Positions 42,083 through 52,500 are shown, counted from the first letter of the stretch. The stretch: 64,000 nucleotides of DNA from an uncultured Actinomycetes bacterium (GCA_902826025.1 CADEDH010000011.1:7247-71246); one strand, 5' to 3'. Program-made: numbers and translations. The notes: generated from the sequence alone by a model not told the origin.

Positions 42083-44179
42083 TCAGCGCACCGTGATCGT
42101 GATGGAACGCCCGGCGTCGATGGTGAGGGCGACAGCCCCGTCGCCGGTGCCGTTGGCGCCGGCCGGTTCGGACGCCGATGCCGGAGCCGGGGCTCCCGAG
42201 CTGCCCGGAGCGGCCGAACCGAGGTCGGCTCCACCCCGGGCGCTGCCGTTCACGGCCAAACCAGGACCCGCCGTGGCGTTGACCGCCAGCGGCAACCCGG
42301 GGGCGGAGGGCCGCCAGAAGGTGTAGCTCCAGCTCGCCGACCAGCGGTAGCTCCAAGCGGCGGGCGTGCCGTTGGCCTTCAGGAGCACCCGATTGAACCG
42401 CACATCCTGGCCCGCCCGGGGCGCCAGGACGTTGCCCGGATTGGGCCGGTACTCGATTCGGTCGATCTCCTGGGTCCAGTCGGGGCTGTGGGACGTGAGG
42501 GTGAACGAGTCGAGCCGGATGGTGTTGATGCCGGGGTTGTAGAGCCGAGCGTTCAACCGCATGAACGCTGCGCCGCCGATGAACTCCACCGCCGGGGTGA
42601 TCTCGTACCACAGCTTGGAGGCCGCCTCCAGCGCCCGGCGGGCGTCGATGCGGCCGTAGCCGGTGAAGTTGTCGCGCCCGGCCACGCCGAGATCGACCGT
42701 GGTCATCTTGACCAGCTCCTCGACCTCCCAACCCCGCAACTCGGGGTCGAGCGACAGGATGAGCGCCATGAGCCCGGCCACGTGCGGCGTGGCCGAGGAG
42801 GTGCCGTTGAACTTCGGCGTGTAGTTGCCGCCGGCGTAGCCGGCCGCTCCCATGATGTCGGTAGTGAAGATGTGGACCCCGGGTGCCACCACGTCCACCT
42901 CCGGTCCGGCGCTCGATCCCCACCACGTCTCGCCGTCGAGGCTGGTGGGGGACTTGCGCTGGTCCCACTCGTTCGATGCTCCGACCGCCACCAGGCCCGG
43001 CACCGTGGGCGACAGCCGCGCCGGATAGATGACCGATGCACCCTCGGTGTTGCCGCTGGCGGCGGCCATGGCGCAGCCCCGCCCGCCCCGTCCGTTGGTG
43101 GCGGCGTAGGTGAAGGCGTTGGTCACCGCCGTGCTCTGCGCCACGCTGTAGGAGTTGGAGAGCACATCGGCACCCCGATCGACCGCGGTACGGATCCCGT
43201 TGGCCACCTTGGCGCTGTCGGTGTCCCAGAACCCTCCGCCGATGCCCTTGGCGATGCGCACCGGGAGCACCCGGCATCCGGGGGCGACCCCGGCCCCGCC
43301 CCGGCCGTTGTCGCGCACGGCGGCCACGATCCCGGCGCAGGCGGTGCCGTGGGCATCGTTGCCGTTGGGCTGGGGATTGTTGTCGCCGTCGTAGGCGTCG
43401 AAGCCAGGCAGCTTGAGCGACAGGTCCTCGTGGGTGAGATCCACGCCCTCGTCGACCACGGCCACGCTGATGGTGGAGACCCCCTCCGTGATGGCCCAGG
43501 CCTCGGCGGCCCTGATCTTGGCCAGGCCCCACTGGCTGGACAGATTCGGATCCGGGGCGGTGGTGCCGTCAAGCGTGCCGGCGAACGACGACCCGTCCCC
43601 CACCGGCAGGTTGATCTCGACCGGACGGTCGAGCAGGGCGCTGCCGTTACCGGCCGAGACCGGTCCCGGCTGGACAACGACCTGAGCGAAGTTGGGCTCG
43701 GCGTAGTCCACGTCGGCGGCCTCGTGGAGCGTGTTGGCCACGTCGACCGAGTCGCCGCTGGCGCCCACCGAGATCAGGTAGGCGCCCGGCTCGGGGTAGT
43801 CGGTCTGCACGACGGTCGCCCCCATCGCTGCGATGCGGCCGCTGGCCGCCGGCGCTGATGTTCCGTCGTGAAACTTCACAATCACCTCGCCCACCGGAAC
43901 GAGATAGACCTCCTCCGGCGTGTCGGTCTCGTAGACGGGCGTCGTCGGCTGGCGGTCCTCGCCGGCCGGACCCGCCGGGGCCAGGGCGGCGGCATCGGCC
44001 TTCACCAGGATCAGATCGCGGTCGGGAAGCGCCAGCACGCCGCTCGTCTCGCCGGAGGCGTCAAGCGCCGCTGCCATTCCGGCGTCGGGTGCGTGCACCG
44101 CCACCCAGGCCGGTGAGGGATGCAGGGCGATCTTCCGGCCATCGGCCCAGTAGTAGCGATCGGTTGCAGTGTCGGTCAT
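42083..44179 (-). CDS. S8 subtilisin-like serine protease without signal peptide
   Basis: The 698-residue protein carries an intact catalytic triad: Asp243 (VAVVDEGVDLTHEDL), His278 (DAHGTACAGIVAA) and Ser461 (FNGTSSATPHVAG). Asn341-Ser (VLSNSYS) is the likely oxyanion residue. Residues 1-170 are a propeptide-like region (VYLVPVGEVIVKF, TLHEAADVDYAEPNF) as in fervidolysin- and cyanobacterial-type subtilases. About 170 residues after the catalytic domain form a beta-rich tail with VEFIGGAAFMRLNARLYNPG and an aromatic WSYRWSASWSYTFW stretch. No secretion signal is present, so location is uncertain. The ATG at 44179 has AAGGAGG 7 nt upstream. Confidence 0.92.
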   Translation of the reverse strand: MTDTATDRYYWADGRKIALHPSPAWVAVHAPDAGMAAALDASGETSGVLALPDRDLILVKADAAALAPAGPAGEDRQPTTPVYETDTPEEVYLVPVGEVIVKFHDGTSAPAASGRIAAMGATVVQTDYPEPGAYLISVGASGDSVDVANTLHEAADVDYAEPNFAQVVVQPGPVSAGNGSALLDRPVEINLPVGDGSSFAGTLDGTTAPDPNLSSQWGLAKIRAAEAWAITEGVSTISVAVVDEGVDLTHEDLSLKLPGFDAYDGDNNPQPNGNDAHGTACAGIVAAVRDNGRGGAGVAPGCRVLPVRIAKGIGGGFWDTDSAKVANGIRTAVDRGADVLSNSYSVAQSTAVTNAFTYAATNGRGGRGCAMAAASGNTEGASVIYPARLSPTVPGLVAVGASNEWDQRKSPTSLDGETWWGSSAGPEVDVVAPGVHIFTTDIMGAAGYAGGNYTPKFNGTSSATPHVAGLMALILSLDPELRGWEVEELVKMTTVDLGVAGRDNFTGYGRIDARRALEAASKLWYEITPAVEFIGGAAFMRLNARLYNPGINTIRLDSFTLTSHSPDWTQEIDRIEYRPNPGNVLAPRAGQDVRFNRVLLKANGTPAAWSYRWSASWSYTFWRPSAPGLPLAVNATAGPGLAVNGSARGGADLGSAAPGSSGAPAPASASEPAGANGTGDGAVALTIDAGRSITITVR

Positions 44180-44299
44180 CGGTGACCCTCCTTCTCGTCG
44201 CTCCGGATCAGAGCTCGGTTGCCGCTAAGAGCTCGGCCGACGGGTCTGGATACGGCCGGCCCGACATTCGCCAGCTGCCAGCGGAAGCACCTCGTCCTC

Positions 44300-44305
44300 T
44301 AGGGT
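44300..44305 (+). promoter_or_regulatory. probable -10 box (TAGGGT), leaderless start
   Basis: TAGGGT ends 6 nt before the ATG at 44312, which lacks a Shine-Dalgarno. Confidence 0.4.
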
Positions 44306-44311
44306 CTCGGG

Positions 44312-45466
44312 ATGCGCATTCTCGTCATCGGGGGGACGGGGCCCACGGGCCCCTTCATCGTCAACGGGCTGGTGGAGCGGGGCCATCAGGTCACGATCTT
44401 CCACACTGGCCGCCACGAGGTCGACAGCCTGCCGCCGCCCGAGGTGGTACCCCACATCCACGGCGACCCGTTCGACGCCGACTCGGTTGCCACCTGCCTC
44501 GGCGGCCAGACGTGGGACGTGGTGTTCGCCATGTACGGGCGCCTGCGGATGCTGGTGGAGTACCTGGAGGGCAAGACCCCCCGCCTGTTCTCGATCGGCG
44601 GAGTGCCCGTGTATCCCGGGTTCGCCAACGACGTCGACCGCTTCCCCGACGGGATGCGGTTCCCCTCAGCCGAGGACGACGCTTACCCGCCGCTGGGCCA
44701 CGCCACCTCGCTCAGCGATCCGTCGAAGCGGGCCGACAACCGCTCGGAGAAGGTGGGCAAGATCATCCAGAGCGAAGCCATGGTGTTCGACCGCCACCCC
44801 GACGCCACCCACTTCCGCTACCCCTACATCTACGGCCCCCACCAGGTGGTGCCGAAGGAATGGGCCATCGTGAAGCGGGCCCTCGACGGGCGCAAGCCCC
44901 TGATCCTGGCCGACGGGGGCCGCACGGTGGAGTCGGCGGCCTACGTGGAGAACGTGGCCGCCGCCGTGCTGGCCGCCGTCGACCGCATCGACGTGTCGGC
45001 CGGCCGGGTCTACAACGTGGCCGACGACGAGCTGTTCAGCCGGCTCCAGGTGGTGCAGGTGGTGGAGGAGGTGCTGGGCCACACCTTCGAGCGGATCAAC
45101 CTGCCGTTCGAGGTGGCGTCGCCCGCCTATCCCACGATCCATCATCATTCGAGCCAGCACCGCATCGTCGACACCACCCGCATCCGCACCGAGCTCGGCT
45201 ACACCGACGTGGTGGCGCCACTCGACGCTCTGCGCCACACGGTCCGCTGGCAGGTAGCCAACCTGCCGAGCCAGCACGAACGGGTGATGAAGGTGCTGCA
45301 GGACCCGTTCGACTACGCCGCCGAGGACCGCCTGGCCGAGCTGTACCGCCAGCTGATCACCGACTGCGCCACCGTGTCGTTCGAGCGGAACCCCGGCTAC
45401 TCGTCGGGCTACTACGGCCCGGAGGAGAACCCCGGCGGCAAGCGGGCCGGCATGCGTTCCACCTGA
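44312..45466 (+). CDS. NAD(P)-dependent epimerase/dehydratase-family (extended SDR) protein
   Basis: A 384-residue Rossmann protein. The dinucleotide loop is VIGGTGPTGPF at the N-terminus; MRILVIGGTG...HTGR resembles isoflavone-reductase/SDR enzymes. RYPYIYGPHQVVPKEWAIVKRALDGRKPLILADGG is the extended-SDR active-site helix, but the catalytic YxxxK Tyr is not clearly present (NRSEKVGKIIQSEAM), so activity may be altered. The last 80 residues (RHTVRWQVANLPSQHERVMKVLQDPFDYAAEDRL) are a family-specific tail. Its last 55 bases overlap the convergent AraC gene. Confidence 0.8.
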   Translation: MRILVIGGTGPTGPFIVNGLVERGHQVTIFHTGRHEVDSLPPPEVVPHIHGDPFDADSVATCLGGQTWDVVFAMYGRLRMLVEYLEGKTPRLFSIGGVPVYPGFANDVDRFPDGMRFPSAEDDAYPPLGHATSLSDPSKRADNRSEKVGKIIQSEAMVFDRHPDATHFRYPYIYGPHQVVPKEWAIVKRALDGRKPLILADGGRTVESAAYVENVAAAVLAAVDRIDVSAGRVYNVADDELFSRLQVVQVVEEVLGHTFERINLPFEVASPAYPTIHHHSSQHRIVDTTRIRTELGYTDVVAPLDALRHTVRWQVANLPSQHERVMKVLQDPFDYAAEDRLAELYRQLITDCATVSFERNPGYSSGYYGPEENPGGKRAGMRST

Positions 45467-46269
45467 TGAGAGGCGGCGGGGGCGGCGAACACCCCGGGGG
45501 TGACGCCGGTGTGGCGCCGGAAGTGCCGGGTCAGGTGGGCCTGGTCGACGAAGCCGACCTCGGCCGCCACCTGGGCCGGCGGCACACCCTCGAGCAACCG
45601 GGACCGGGCGGCCTCGATGCGCCGGCCGATCAGGTAGGCGTGGGGCGGCACCCCGTACGCAGCCCGGAATGAGCGAACCAGATGAGCCACCGACCGGTCG
45701 AGGGCGGCGGCGGCGTCGACGAGACGCACCTCGGCCAGCGGGGTCGCGTCGAGGTGCCGGCGGAGACGCCGGGCCGTGGCGTGCTCGGCCGCCGGCGGCG
45801 CCCCGCCGTGGCGGGCCAGATGGGCCGAGATCCGCTCGGCCCCCACGGCCACCGAGGCCTCGGCCGCCACCGGATCACCGCCGGCCAGGTGCCGGTGGGC
45901 CTCGGCCAGGCAGCTCACCAGCACCGGATCCACGAGGGGGCCGACGTCGACGGCCCGCCCGATCAGCTGGTCGGCTAGCCACGTGTGGTCGACGTAGAGG
46001 ACCCGCTTGATCATCCCGGCTGGCCCCGGCCGGCCGTCGTGGACCACGCCGGGCGGGAGAACGTGCACGGTGCGGGAACCGCCGTCGCGACGGCGCCGGT
46101 CGAGGTCGTAGCGAACGGCACCGCCATCTACCAGCAGCACCGTCCAGCGATCGTGGCTGTGGGGCGGGTACGAGAAGCCGACCAGGCGGGCGTGGAGCAC
46201 CTCGGCCACTCCCGGCACCGGTGGCCGCCAAGCCGACACCTGTGATTGCGCTCCCGGTGGTCGGCCCAT
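45412..46269 (-). CDS. AraC-family transcriptional regulator
   Basis: A 285-residue regulator with an N-terminal cupin-like sensor (LVGFSYPPHSHDRWTVLLVDGGAVRYD ... GVVHDGRPG) and a C-terminal double helix-turn-helix (VRLVDAAAALDRSVAHLVRSFRAAYGVPPHAYLIGRRIEAAR ... VAAEVGFVDQAHLTRHFRRHTGVTPG). The inducer is unknown. Start is ATG 46269, 6 nt after TACGTT, with no Shine-Dalgarno. It is divergent from the DUF2000 gene across only 49 bp holding two ACGTACAA direct repeats. Its 3' end runs 55 bp into the convergent SDR gene. Confidence 0.92.
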   Translation of the reverse strand: MGRPPGAQSQVSAWRPPVPGVAEVLHARLVGFSYPPHSHDRWTVLLVDGGAVRYDLDRRRRDGGSRTVHVLPPGVVHDGRPGPAGMIKRVLYVDHTWLADQLIGRAVDVGPLVDPVLVSCLAEAHRHLAGGDPVAAEASVAVGAERISAHLARHGGAPPAAEHATARRLRRHLDATPLAEVRLVDAAAALDRSVAHLVRSFRAAYGVPPHAYLIGRRIEAARSRLLEGVPPAQVAAEVGFVDQAHLTRHFRRHTGVTPGVFAAPAASHQVERMPARLPPGFSSGP

Positions 46270-46318
46270 GTCAAGAACGTACAAGACCCCCGGCTGGGCG
46301 CCACGTACAACGGGACCC
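46270..46318. promoter_or_regulatory. divergent promoter region with two direct repeats
   Basis: ACGTACAA occurs at 46277-46284 and 46303-46310, 26 bp apart. The first overlaps the AraC gene -10 box (TACGTT on the minus strand); the second overlaps a -10-like TACAAC 7 nt before the DUF2000 ATG. AraC-type proteins bind direct repeats, so autoregulation is likely. Confidence 0.6.
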
Positions 46319-46759
46319 ATGGAGACGACAACGGCGTCGAGCTGGACCTCAATCGGGGCCAAGGTGGCGGTGGCGGTGCGGGACGACCTGGCCCAGTGGC
46401 AACGGCTCAACGTGACGGCCTTCGTGGTCAGCGGCATCGGCACCGCCCGGCCCGAGCTGATCGGCCGGCCCTATGCCGACGGCAGCGGTCGGGCCTACCT
46501 GCCCATGCTCGGCCTGCCCGTCCTGGTGCACGCCGGCCCCGCCGACGCCCTGCGGCGAGCCTTCGATCGGGCCTGCGAGCGGGGCCTGGCCGTGGCCGTC
46601 TACACCGACGACCTGTTCACCACCGGCAACGACGTCGACAACCGGGCGGCGGTGGCCGCCGTACCCACGGCCGAGCTCACGCTGGCCGGCTTCGCCGCAG
46701 CCGGCGACGCCCGCCAGGTCGACAAGGCCTTCGACAAGCTCCGCCTCCATCCGGCCTGA
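46319..46759 (+). CDS. DUF2000 family protein
   Basis: A 146-residue protein matching DUF2000: KVAVAVRDDLAQWQRLNVTAFVVSGIG, GRPYADGSGRAYLPMLGLPVLVH, AVYTDDLFTTGNDVDNRAAVAAV and KAFDKLRLHPA. The fold resembles peptidyl-tRNA hydrolase II-like proteins, but no activity is established. It is divergent from, and probably controlled by, the AraC gene. Start is ATG 46319; a longer frame from 46268 would cover the shared promoter and is rejected. Confidence 0.85.
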   Translation: METTTASSWTSIGAKVAVAVRDDLAQWQRLNVTAFVVSGIGTARPELIGRPYADGSGRAYLPMLGLPVLVHAGPADALRRAFDRACERGLAVAVYTDDLFTTGNDVDNRAAVAAVPTAELTLAGFAAAGDARQVDKAFDKLRLHPA

Positions 46760-46784
46760 GGCCCGGGCGGCGGGGCCGCTGCGC

Positions 46785-47699
46785 TCAGCCCGGGCGGACC
46801 GTCGGGATCCAGGCGGCGACGGCCTGGCCGATCTCGTCGGGTGAGTCCTCCTGGATGAAGTGGCTGCCGGCCACGGTCACCTCGGTGGTGTTGGGCCAGG
46901 CCCGGGTGAAGTCGAGCTGGGCGCCGCACAGGATGGCGCCGGGCTGGGCCGAGATCAGCAGCTTGGGTAGCGGGCTGGCCGACAGCCAGTCGGCGTAGGC
47001 GGCCACGATGGCCACCACGTCGGCCGGTTCGCCCCCGATCGGGATCTGCCGGGGCCAGGTGAGCGTGGGCCGCCGCCCCTCCCCCGGCTGCCGGAACGGG
47101 CGCCGGTACTCGTCGAGCTCGGCATGGCTCAGCTCCCGCAAGATCGAACCCGGTAGCACTCGCTCGATGAAGAGGTTGCGCTCCAGCGCCATGGCCTCGC
47201 CCGCCTCGGACCGGAACCCGAGGAACACGGGGCGGGCCTTCTCCGGCCACTCCTCCAGCTCCAGCGGACGCACGATGCTCTCCATGTGGGCGATCCCGGC
47301 TACCGCCTCCCGGTGGCGGTTGGCCCAGTCGAACCCGAGGGCCGAACCCCAGTCGTGCAGCACCAGCACCACCCGGCCATCGCTGCCGCTCTGACCGCCC
47401 GCACTGAGGCCCAGATGATCGAGCAGGCCGTCGAGGTAGCGGCGGTGCTCGACAAATGAGTACGGGCCGGGCCCGCTGCCGGGCAGCTTGTCGGAGTCGC
47501 CCATCCCGATGAGGTCGGGGGCGATGCAGCGGCCGAGGCCGGCCAGGTGGGGGATCACATTGCGCCACAGGTACGACGACGTTGGGTTGCCGTGGAGGAG
47601 CAGGATCGGGTCGCCCTCCCCCACCTCCACCCAGGCCATCGTGCGGCCCTCGATCACGGCCGATCGCTTCGGCCACGGCATCTCAGCGGACAGAGGCAT
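46785..47699 (-). CDS. haloalkane dehalogenase-like alpha/beta hydrolase
   Basis: A 304-residue alpha/beta hydrolase close to DhaA/LinB haloalkane dehalogenases. Marks are [20 protein letters not shown] (halide-binding Asn38), nucleophile Asp116 with Trp117 in [13 protein letters not shown], and [12 protein letters not shown] with the catalytic His. The Asn and Trp halide-stabilising pair is intact, which supports true dehalogenase activity over an esterase. No signal peptide. The ATG at 47699 comes 1 nt after the Anbu stop (TGA-C-ATG), so it is coupled to that gene; an in-frame ATG 21 nt upstream overlaps Anbu. Confidence 0.87.
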   Translation of the reverse strand: MPLSAEMPWPKRSAVIEGRTMAWVEVGEGDPILLLHGNPTSSYLWRNVIPHLAGLGRCIAPDLIGMGDSDKLPGSGPGPYSFVEHRRYLDGLLDHLGLSAGGQSGSDGRVVLVLHDWGSALGFDWANRHREAVAGIAHMESIVRPLELEEWPEKARPVFLGFRSEAGEAMALERNLFIERVLPGSILRELSHAELDEYRRPFRQPGEGRRPTLTWPRQIPIGGEPADVVAIVAAYADWLSASPLPKLLISAQPGAILCGAQLDFTRAWPNTTEVTVAGSHFIQEDSPDEIGQAVAAWIPTVRPG

Positions 47700-47700
47700 G

Positions 47701-48450
47701 TCAGCAGAGATACCAGCCATCGGACGGCACCGACGACGCCAGCGAGTCGAACACCTGCTGGAGGCCGTCGTTCCACGTCTCGTTCAGGGCCTGGTAGGCC
47801 ACCGAGTCGCGCCCGAAGCGCTGGGAGGCGCCGATCTCGTAGGTGTCGGCCTGGTACAGGGTGACGTCGAACGGCATCCCCACGGTGGCGTTCGACTTGG
47901 CTGTGGCGTCGAGCGACACCAGGGCCAGGCGGGCCCCGTCGGCCAGGGTGAGCGACCGGTGGGCCAGCCGGTCGAGGATCGGTTTGCCGTACTTCGACTC
48001 CCCGATCTGCAGGTAGGGGGTCTCCTCCGAGGCGGTGATGGCGTTGCCCTCGGGATAGACCATGAAGATCTGGGGCGGCTCGCCCTTGATCTGGCCCCCC
48101 ACGATCAGGGTGGCGGTGCCGTCGGCTCCGCCCCGGGCCAGGCCCCGGGCGTGGTGCTCCTGCACGTCGAGGCTGACGTTGCCCACCAGGTCGGCCGCCT
48201 CGAACAGGTACTCGACGGTGGCCAGGCTGGGGCGGTCGTCGCCGGCCTGGGCGTCCCGGCGGAGGCGGTTGATCACCTCCTGGGTGGTGGCCAGGTTGCC
48301 GGCGGTGAGAATCACGAAGATGCGGTCGGGCCCGAGCGGAAAGACGTGGGTCTTGCCGTAGGTGGTGACATAGTCGGACCCGGCATTGGAACGCGAGTCG
48401 GAGGCGAACACCAGCCCGTCGTCGAGCGCCAGGGCGAGGCAGTAGGTCAT
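47701..48450 (-). CDS. Anbu, ancestral proteasome-like beta-subunit hydrolase
   Basis: The 249-residue protein starts [20 protein letters not shown], the Anbu signature. After removal of Met, Thr becomes residue 1, the expected Ntn nucleophile; Asp18 and Lys33 (mature 17 and 32) are in the usual places. [14 protein letters not shown] and [28 protein letters not shown] are family segments. Anbu forms open helical or ring assemblies, but its substrate is unknown. The neighbourhood typically includes transglutaminase, alpha-E and ATP-grasp genes, which occur 1-11 kb away here. The start overlaps the divergent glutaminase start (CATG). ATG 48450 is chosen because it gives the required Thr1. Confidence 0.93.
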   Translation of the reverse strand: MTYCLALALDDGLVFASDSRSNAGSDYVTTYGKTHVFPLGPDRIFVILTAGNLATTQEVINRLRRDAQAGDDRPSLATVEYLFEAADLVGNVSLDVQEHHARGLARGGADGTATLIVGGQIKGEPPQIFMVYPEGNAITASEETPYLQIGESKYGKPILDRLAHRSLTLADGARLALVSLDATAKSNATVGMPFDVTLYQADTYEIGASQRFGRDSVAYQALNETWNDGLQQVFDSLASSVPSDGWYLC

Positions 48451-49417
48451 GACGAGACACGAAACCACAGAACCGGTCACCCGTCAGCTCTTGTCGGCGA
48501 TCGTGGAGCAGGTCCGCCCACTGACAGCCCACGGGGCGGTGGCCACCTACATCCCGGCTCTGGCCGCCGTCTCGTCCCGCCACCTGGGCCTGGCCGTCTG
48601 GGCTGCCGGGCACGACGGCGGGGCGGCAACGGCCGGCCCGGGCGAGGTGATCGGAGCGGGCGACGCCGATACCGCGTTCTCCATCCAGTCCATTTCCAAG
48701 GTGTTCACCCTGGCCCTGGCCCTGCGCCACGGCGGGGTGGACCGGCTGTGGGCCCGGGTGGGGCGGGAGCCGTCGGGTGACCCGTTCAACTCCATCGCCC
48801 TGCTGGAGCGGGAGCAGGGGGTGCCCCGCAACCCGTTCATCAACGCCGGCGCCATCGTGGTGGCCGACCTGCTGAGCGCCCTGCGGCCCGATCCGGTGGG
48901 CGATCTGGTGGCCTTCGTATCGGAGCTGACCGGGGAGGCGGTGGCGGTCGACCCGGTGGTGGCGGCGAGCGAGGCCGCCACCGGGTTCCGCAACCGGGCC
49001 CTGGCCAACATGATCCGGAGCTTCGGCAACCTCGACAACGACGTGGAGGCCGTGCTCGACGTCTACTTCCGCCAGTGCTCGCTGGCCATGACAGCCCGCC
49101 AGCTGGCCCGGGCCCTGCGGTTCCTGGCCAACGACGGGGTCGACCCCGCCACCGGGGCTGCCGTGCTACGGCCGGCCGAGGCCCGCCACGTCAACGCCCT
49201 GATGCTGATGGCCGGCACCTACGACGCCGCCGGCGCCTTCGCCTACGAGATCGGCATCCCGTGCAAGTCGGGGGTGGGCGGTGGGATCGTGGGCGTCGTG
49301 CCCGACCGGGCCACCGTGTGCGCCTGGTCGCCGGCGCTCGACACCACCGGCAACTCGCTGGCCGCCCGGGCCGCCCTGGCCGCCCTCGCGGCCCGCACCG
49401 GGCTCACGGTGTTCTAG
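48449..49417 (+). CDS. glsA: glutaminase A
   Basis: A 322-residue serine-dependent glutaminase of the GlsA (YbaS/YbgJ) family, converting glutamine to glutamate and ammonia. The Ser-x-x-Lys pair is SISK (Ser81, Lys84); [40 protein letters not shown] and [32 protein letters not shown] are conserved. The first 12 residues ([12 protein letters not shown]) are beyond the usual N-terminus. It begins two bases into the start codon of the divergent Anbu gene, so both promoters must lie inside the opposite coding region. Confidence 0.93.
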   Translation: MTRHETTEPVTRQLLSAIVEQVRPLTAHGAVATYIPALAAVSSRHLGLAVWAAGHDGGAATAGPGEVIGAGDADTAFSIQSISKVFTLALALRHGGVDRLWARVGREPSGDPFNSIALLEREQGVPRNPFINAGAIVVADLLSALRPDPVGDLVAFVSELTGEAVAVDPVVAASEAATGFRNRALANMIRSFGNLDNDVEAVLDVYFRQCSLAMTARQLARALRFLANDGVDPATGAAVLRPAEARHVNALMLMAGTYDAAGAFAYEIGIPCKSGVGGGIVGVVPDRATVCAWSPALDTTGNSLAARAALAALAARTGLTVF

Positions 49418-49428
49418 ATCTGACGGGC

Positions 49429-49453
49429 CCGGCCGGGGGTTTCCCCCGGGCCG
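49429..49453 (+). terminator. GC-rich terminator-like hairpin after glsA
   Basis: CGGCCGGGGG-TTT-CCCCCGGGCCG has a 10-bp stem with one bulge, 12 nt after the stop. It lacks a T-run. Confidence 0.6.
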
Positions 49454-49492
49454 TGTTCACATTGCCGTAAAAGGCCGGTCATCGCCATCGAC

Positions 49493-49498
49493 TAGCAT
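49493..49498 (+). promoter_or_regulatory. probable -10 box (TAGCAT), leaderless start
   Basis: TAGCAT ends 8 nt before the GTG at 49507, and no Shine-Dalgarno is present. Confidence 0.4.
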
Positions 49499-49506
49499 TC
49501 CGGCAA

Positions 49507-52500
49507 GTGAGCATCACGGTCGCACTCCGCCATCGCATGACCTACGAATATCCGGGACGGTCCGAGCTGGCGGCCCAGGTGGTCCGCCTCCGCCCCGCCC
49601 CCCACGCTCGCACCCCGATCCTGTCGTACTCCCTGACGGTCGAGCCGGCCGAGCACTTCCTCAACTGGCAGCAGGACCCGTTCGGCAACCACCTGGCTCG
49701 CATCGTCATCCCCGAGCCGACCGACCACTTCAGCGTCGAGGTGAACCTGGTGGCCGAGCTGGTGACGATCAACCCGTTCGACTTCTTCCTCGAACCCGAG
49801 GCCGAGCGCGTCCCGTTCGCCTACGAGCCCGACCTCCTGGCCGACCTGGGCCCCTACCTCCGCACCGACGGCCCCTGGGCCGGCGAGCTGGCCCGCTGGC
49901 TCCAGCCGGTGGCCAAACGCCTGGAAGACAAGCCCACCACGGTCGACTTCCTGCTCGACCTGACCCGCCAGCTGGCCAACGAGATCGACTACGAGATCCG
50001 CTACGAGCCCGGGGTCCAGCCCAGCCTCACCACGCTCGACCGGCGGGCCGGCTCCTGCCGGGACTCGGCCTGGCTGCTGGTGGAGGCCCTGCGCCAGCTG
50101 GGGATGGCGGCCCGGTTCGTGTCGGGCTACCTGGTGCAGCTCACGGCCGACGTGGCTCCCCTGGAGGGCCCATCGGGCCCAGCCCAGGATTTCACCGACC
50201 TCCACGCCTGGGCCGAGGTGTACCTGCCCGGCGCCGGCTGGATCGGGCTCGACCCCACCTCCGGCCTGGCCGCAGGCGAGGGCCACATCCCGCTGGTCGC
50301 CACCCCCGCCCCCCAGAGCGCGGCCCCCATCACCGGCACCTCCAGCATCGTCGCCTCCCGGTTCGACTACTCCAACGAGGTCACCCGGGTGGCCGAGGCG
50401 CCCCGGTCCACCAAGCCCTACCCCGAACCGGTCTGGGAAGCCGTCACCCGCCTCGGCCACGTGGTCGACGAAGCTCTGGCCGCCGGCGACGTTCGCCTCA
50501 CCATGGGGGGCGAGCCCACGTTCGTGTCGGCCACCGAGTTCGAGGCTCCGGAGTGGACCACCGACGCCGACGGCGACGACAAGCGCCGCAAGGCCACGGC
50601 GCTGGCCGAACGGCTCAAGGCCCGCTTCGGGCCGGGGGGCCTCATCCAGCACGGCACCGGCAAGTGGTACCCGGGCGAGCCCCTGCCCCGGTGGGAGATG
50701 AACCTGCTGTGGCGCACCGACGGCGAGCCCGTCTGGCGCGATCCGTCGCTGCTGGCCAGCCCGTTCGCCGATCTGGGCCACGATCACACCACCGCCCGCC
50801 GATTGGCCGACGCCGTGGCCGCCGAGCTGGGTGTACCGTCGGGCCACGTGCTCGACGCCTACGAGGACCCGGTGTACGGGCTGTGGCGGGAGTCGACGAT
50901 CCCGGTGGACGTGGATCCCCGTACCGCCGACCTCGACGACGCCGACCACCGCCGCACCTTGGCCACCATGCTGGAACGGGGCCTCGGCACCCCGGTGGGC
51001 ACCGTCCTCCCGCTCGACCGGGTGGATGACCGGTGGCGCACCAGCCCTTGGCCGCTGCGCCGGTCCCAGGTGTTCCTGACCCCCGGCACCTCGCCGATGG
51101 GTCTCCGCCTCCCGCTCGACACCCTGCCCGACGGGGCCGACACCTGGCCCGACCCGGTGATCGAGCCCGACCCTCTGGAGGCCCGTCCGCCGCTGCCCTC
51201 CGGCGCTGACGACCCGGCCGTCGTCGGTGCCTGGGCCACACCGGCCCTGGTGGCCGAGGCCCCGGTGGTGATCCGTACCGCCCTTGTGGTGGAGGCCCGC
51301 GACGGCGTCACCCGGGTGTTCCTGCCTCCGGTGGCCCGGCTGGAATGGGCCCTCGACCTGGTCACGGCGATCGAACGGGCGGCCGCCGCCACCGCCGTGC
51401 CGGTGGTGCTCGAGGGCTACGCCCTGCCCGGCGATCCCCGCCTCAGCCGGCTCAGCGTCACCCCCGACCCCGGGGTGATCGAGGTCAACGTTCAGCCCGT
51501 GGCCAGCTTCGCCGAGCTGGAGGCCCTGGCCACCGGCCTCTACGACGACGCCCACCAGGTGGGCCTGGGTACCGAGAAGTTCCATCTCGACGGCCGCCAC
51601 ACCGGCACCGGTGGCGGCAACCACATCACGATCGGCGGCCCCACCGCCGCCGACAGCCCGCTGCTCCGCAACCCGGCCCTGCTGGCCAGCCTCGTGACCT
51701 ACTGGCAGCACCACCCGGCGCTGTCGTACGCCTTCTCCGGCATGTTCGTGGGGCCCACCAGCCAGGCCCCCCGGGTCGACGAGGCCCGCCACGAGAACCT
51801 CCACGAGCTGGAGATCGCCCTCCACGAGCTCGACCGGGCCGCCCCGGCCAGCCCATGGCTGGCCGACCGGGCCCTGCGCCACCTGCTCACCGACCTCACC
51901 GGCAACACCCACCGGGCCGAGCTCTGCATCGACAAGCTCTACTCACCCGACCACAGCCGGGGCCGCCTCGGGCTGCTGGAGCTACGGGCGTTCGAGATGC
52001 CGCCCCACCCCCGCATGTCGGTGGTCCAGGGGCTGCTGGTGCGGGCTCTCGTGGCCTGGCTGTGGGAGCACCCGTACCGCAAGCCGCTGATCCGGTGGGG
52101 CACCGACCTCCACGACCGCTTCCTCCTGCCCCACTACCTGGCGGCCGATGCCCGGGCGGTGTGCGACGACCTGCGCGCCGCCGGCTTCGCCTTCGACCCC
52201 GAATGGCTGGAACCGTTCTTCGAGTTTCGCTTCCCCCGCTACGGCACCGTGGTGGCCGGTGACACCACGGTCGAACTGCGGGCCGCCATCGAGCCATGGC
52301 TGGTGCTGGGCGAGGAGGCCACCGGCGGCGGCACCGCCCGCTACGTCGACTCCTCGATGGAGCGGCTCCAGGTGAAGACGACCGGATTCATCGCCGACCG
52401 CCATCATCTCCTGGTCAACGGACGCCGGGTGCCGCTGCGGCCCACCGGGCGGCCGGGCGAGCACGTGGCCGGCATCCGCTACCGGGCCTGGCATCCGTCG

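Noticed and set aside
46761-46795. Pair of GCCCGGGC palindromes at the DUF2000/dehalogenase convergence
   Set aside because: Eight-base GC-only sequence is common in this DNA, and one copy is inside the dehalogenase coding end.
49492-51912. 806-codon open frame on the minus strand opposite the transglutaminase-DUF2126 gene
   Set aside because: Mirror frame of a high-GC gene; its product is low-complexity Gly/Val/Arg/His with no family motif, while the plus strand encodes complete recognised domains.
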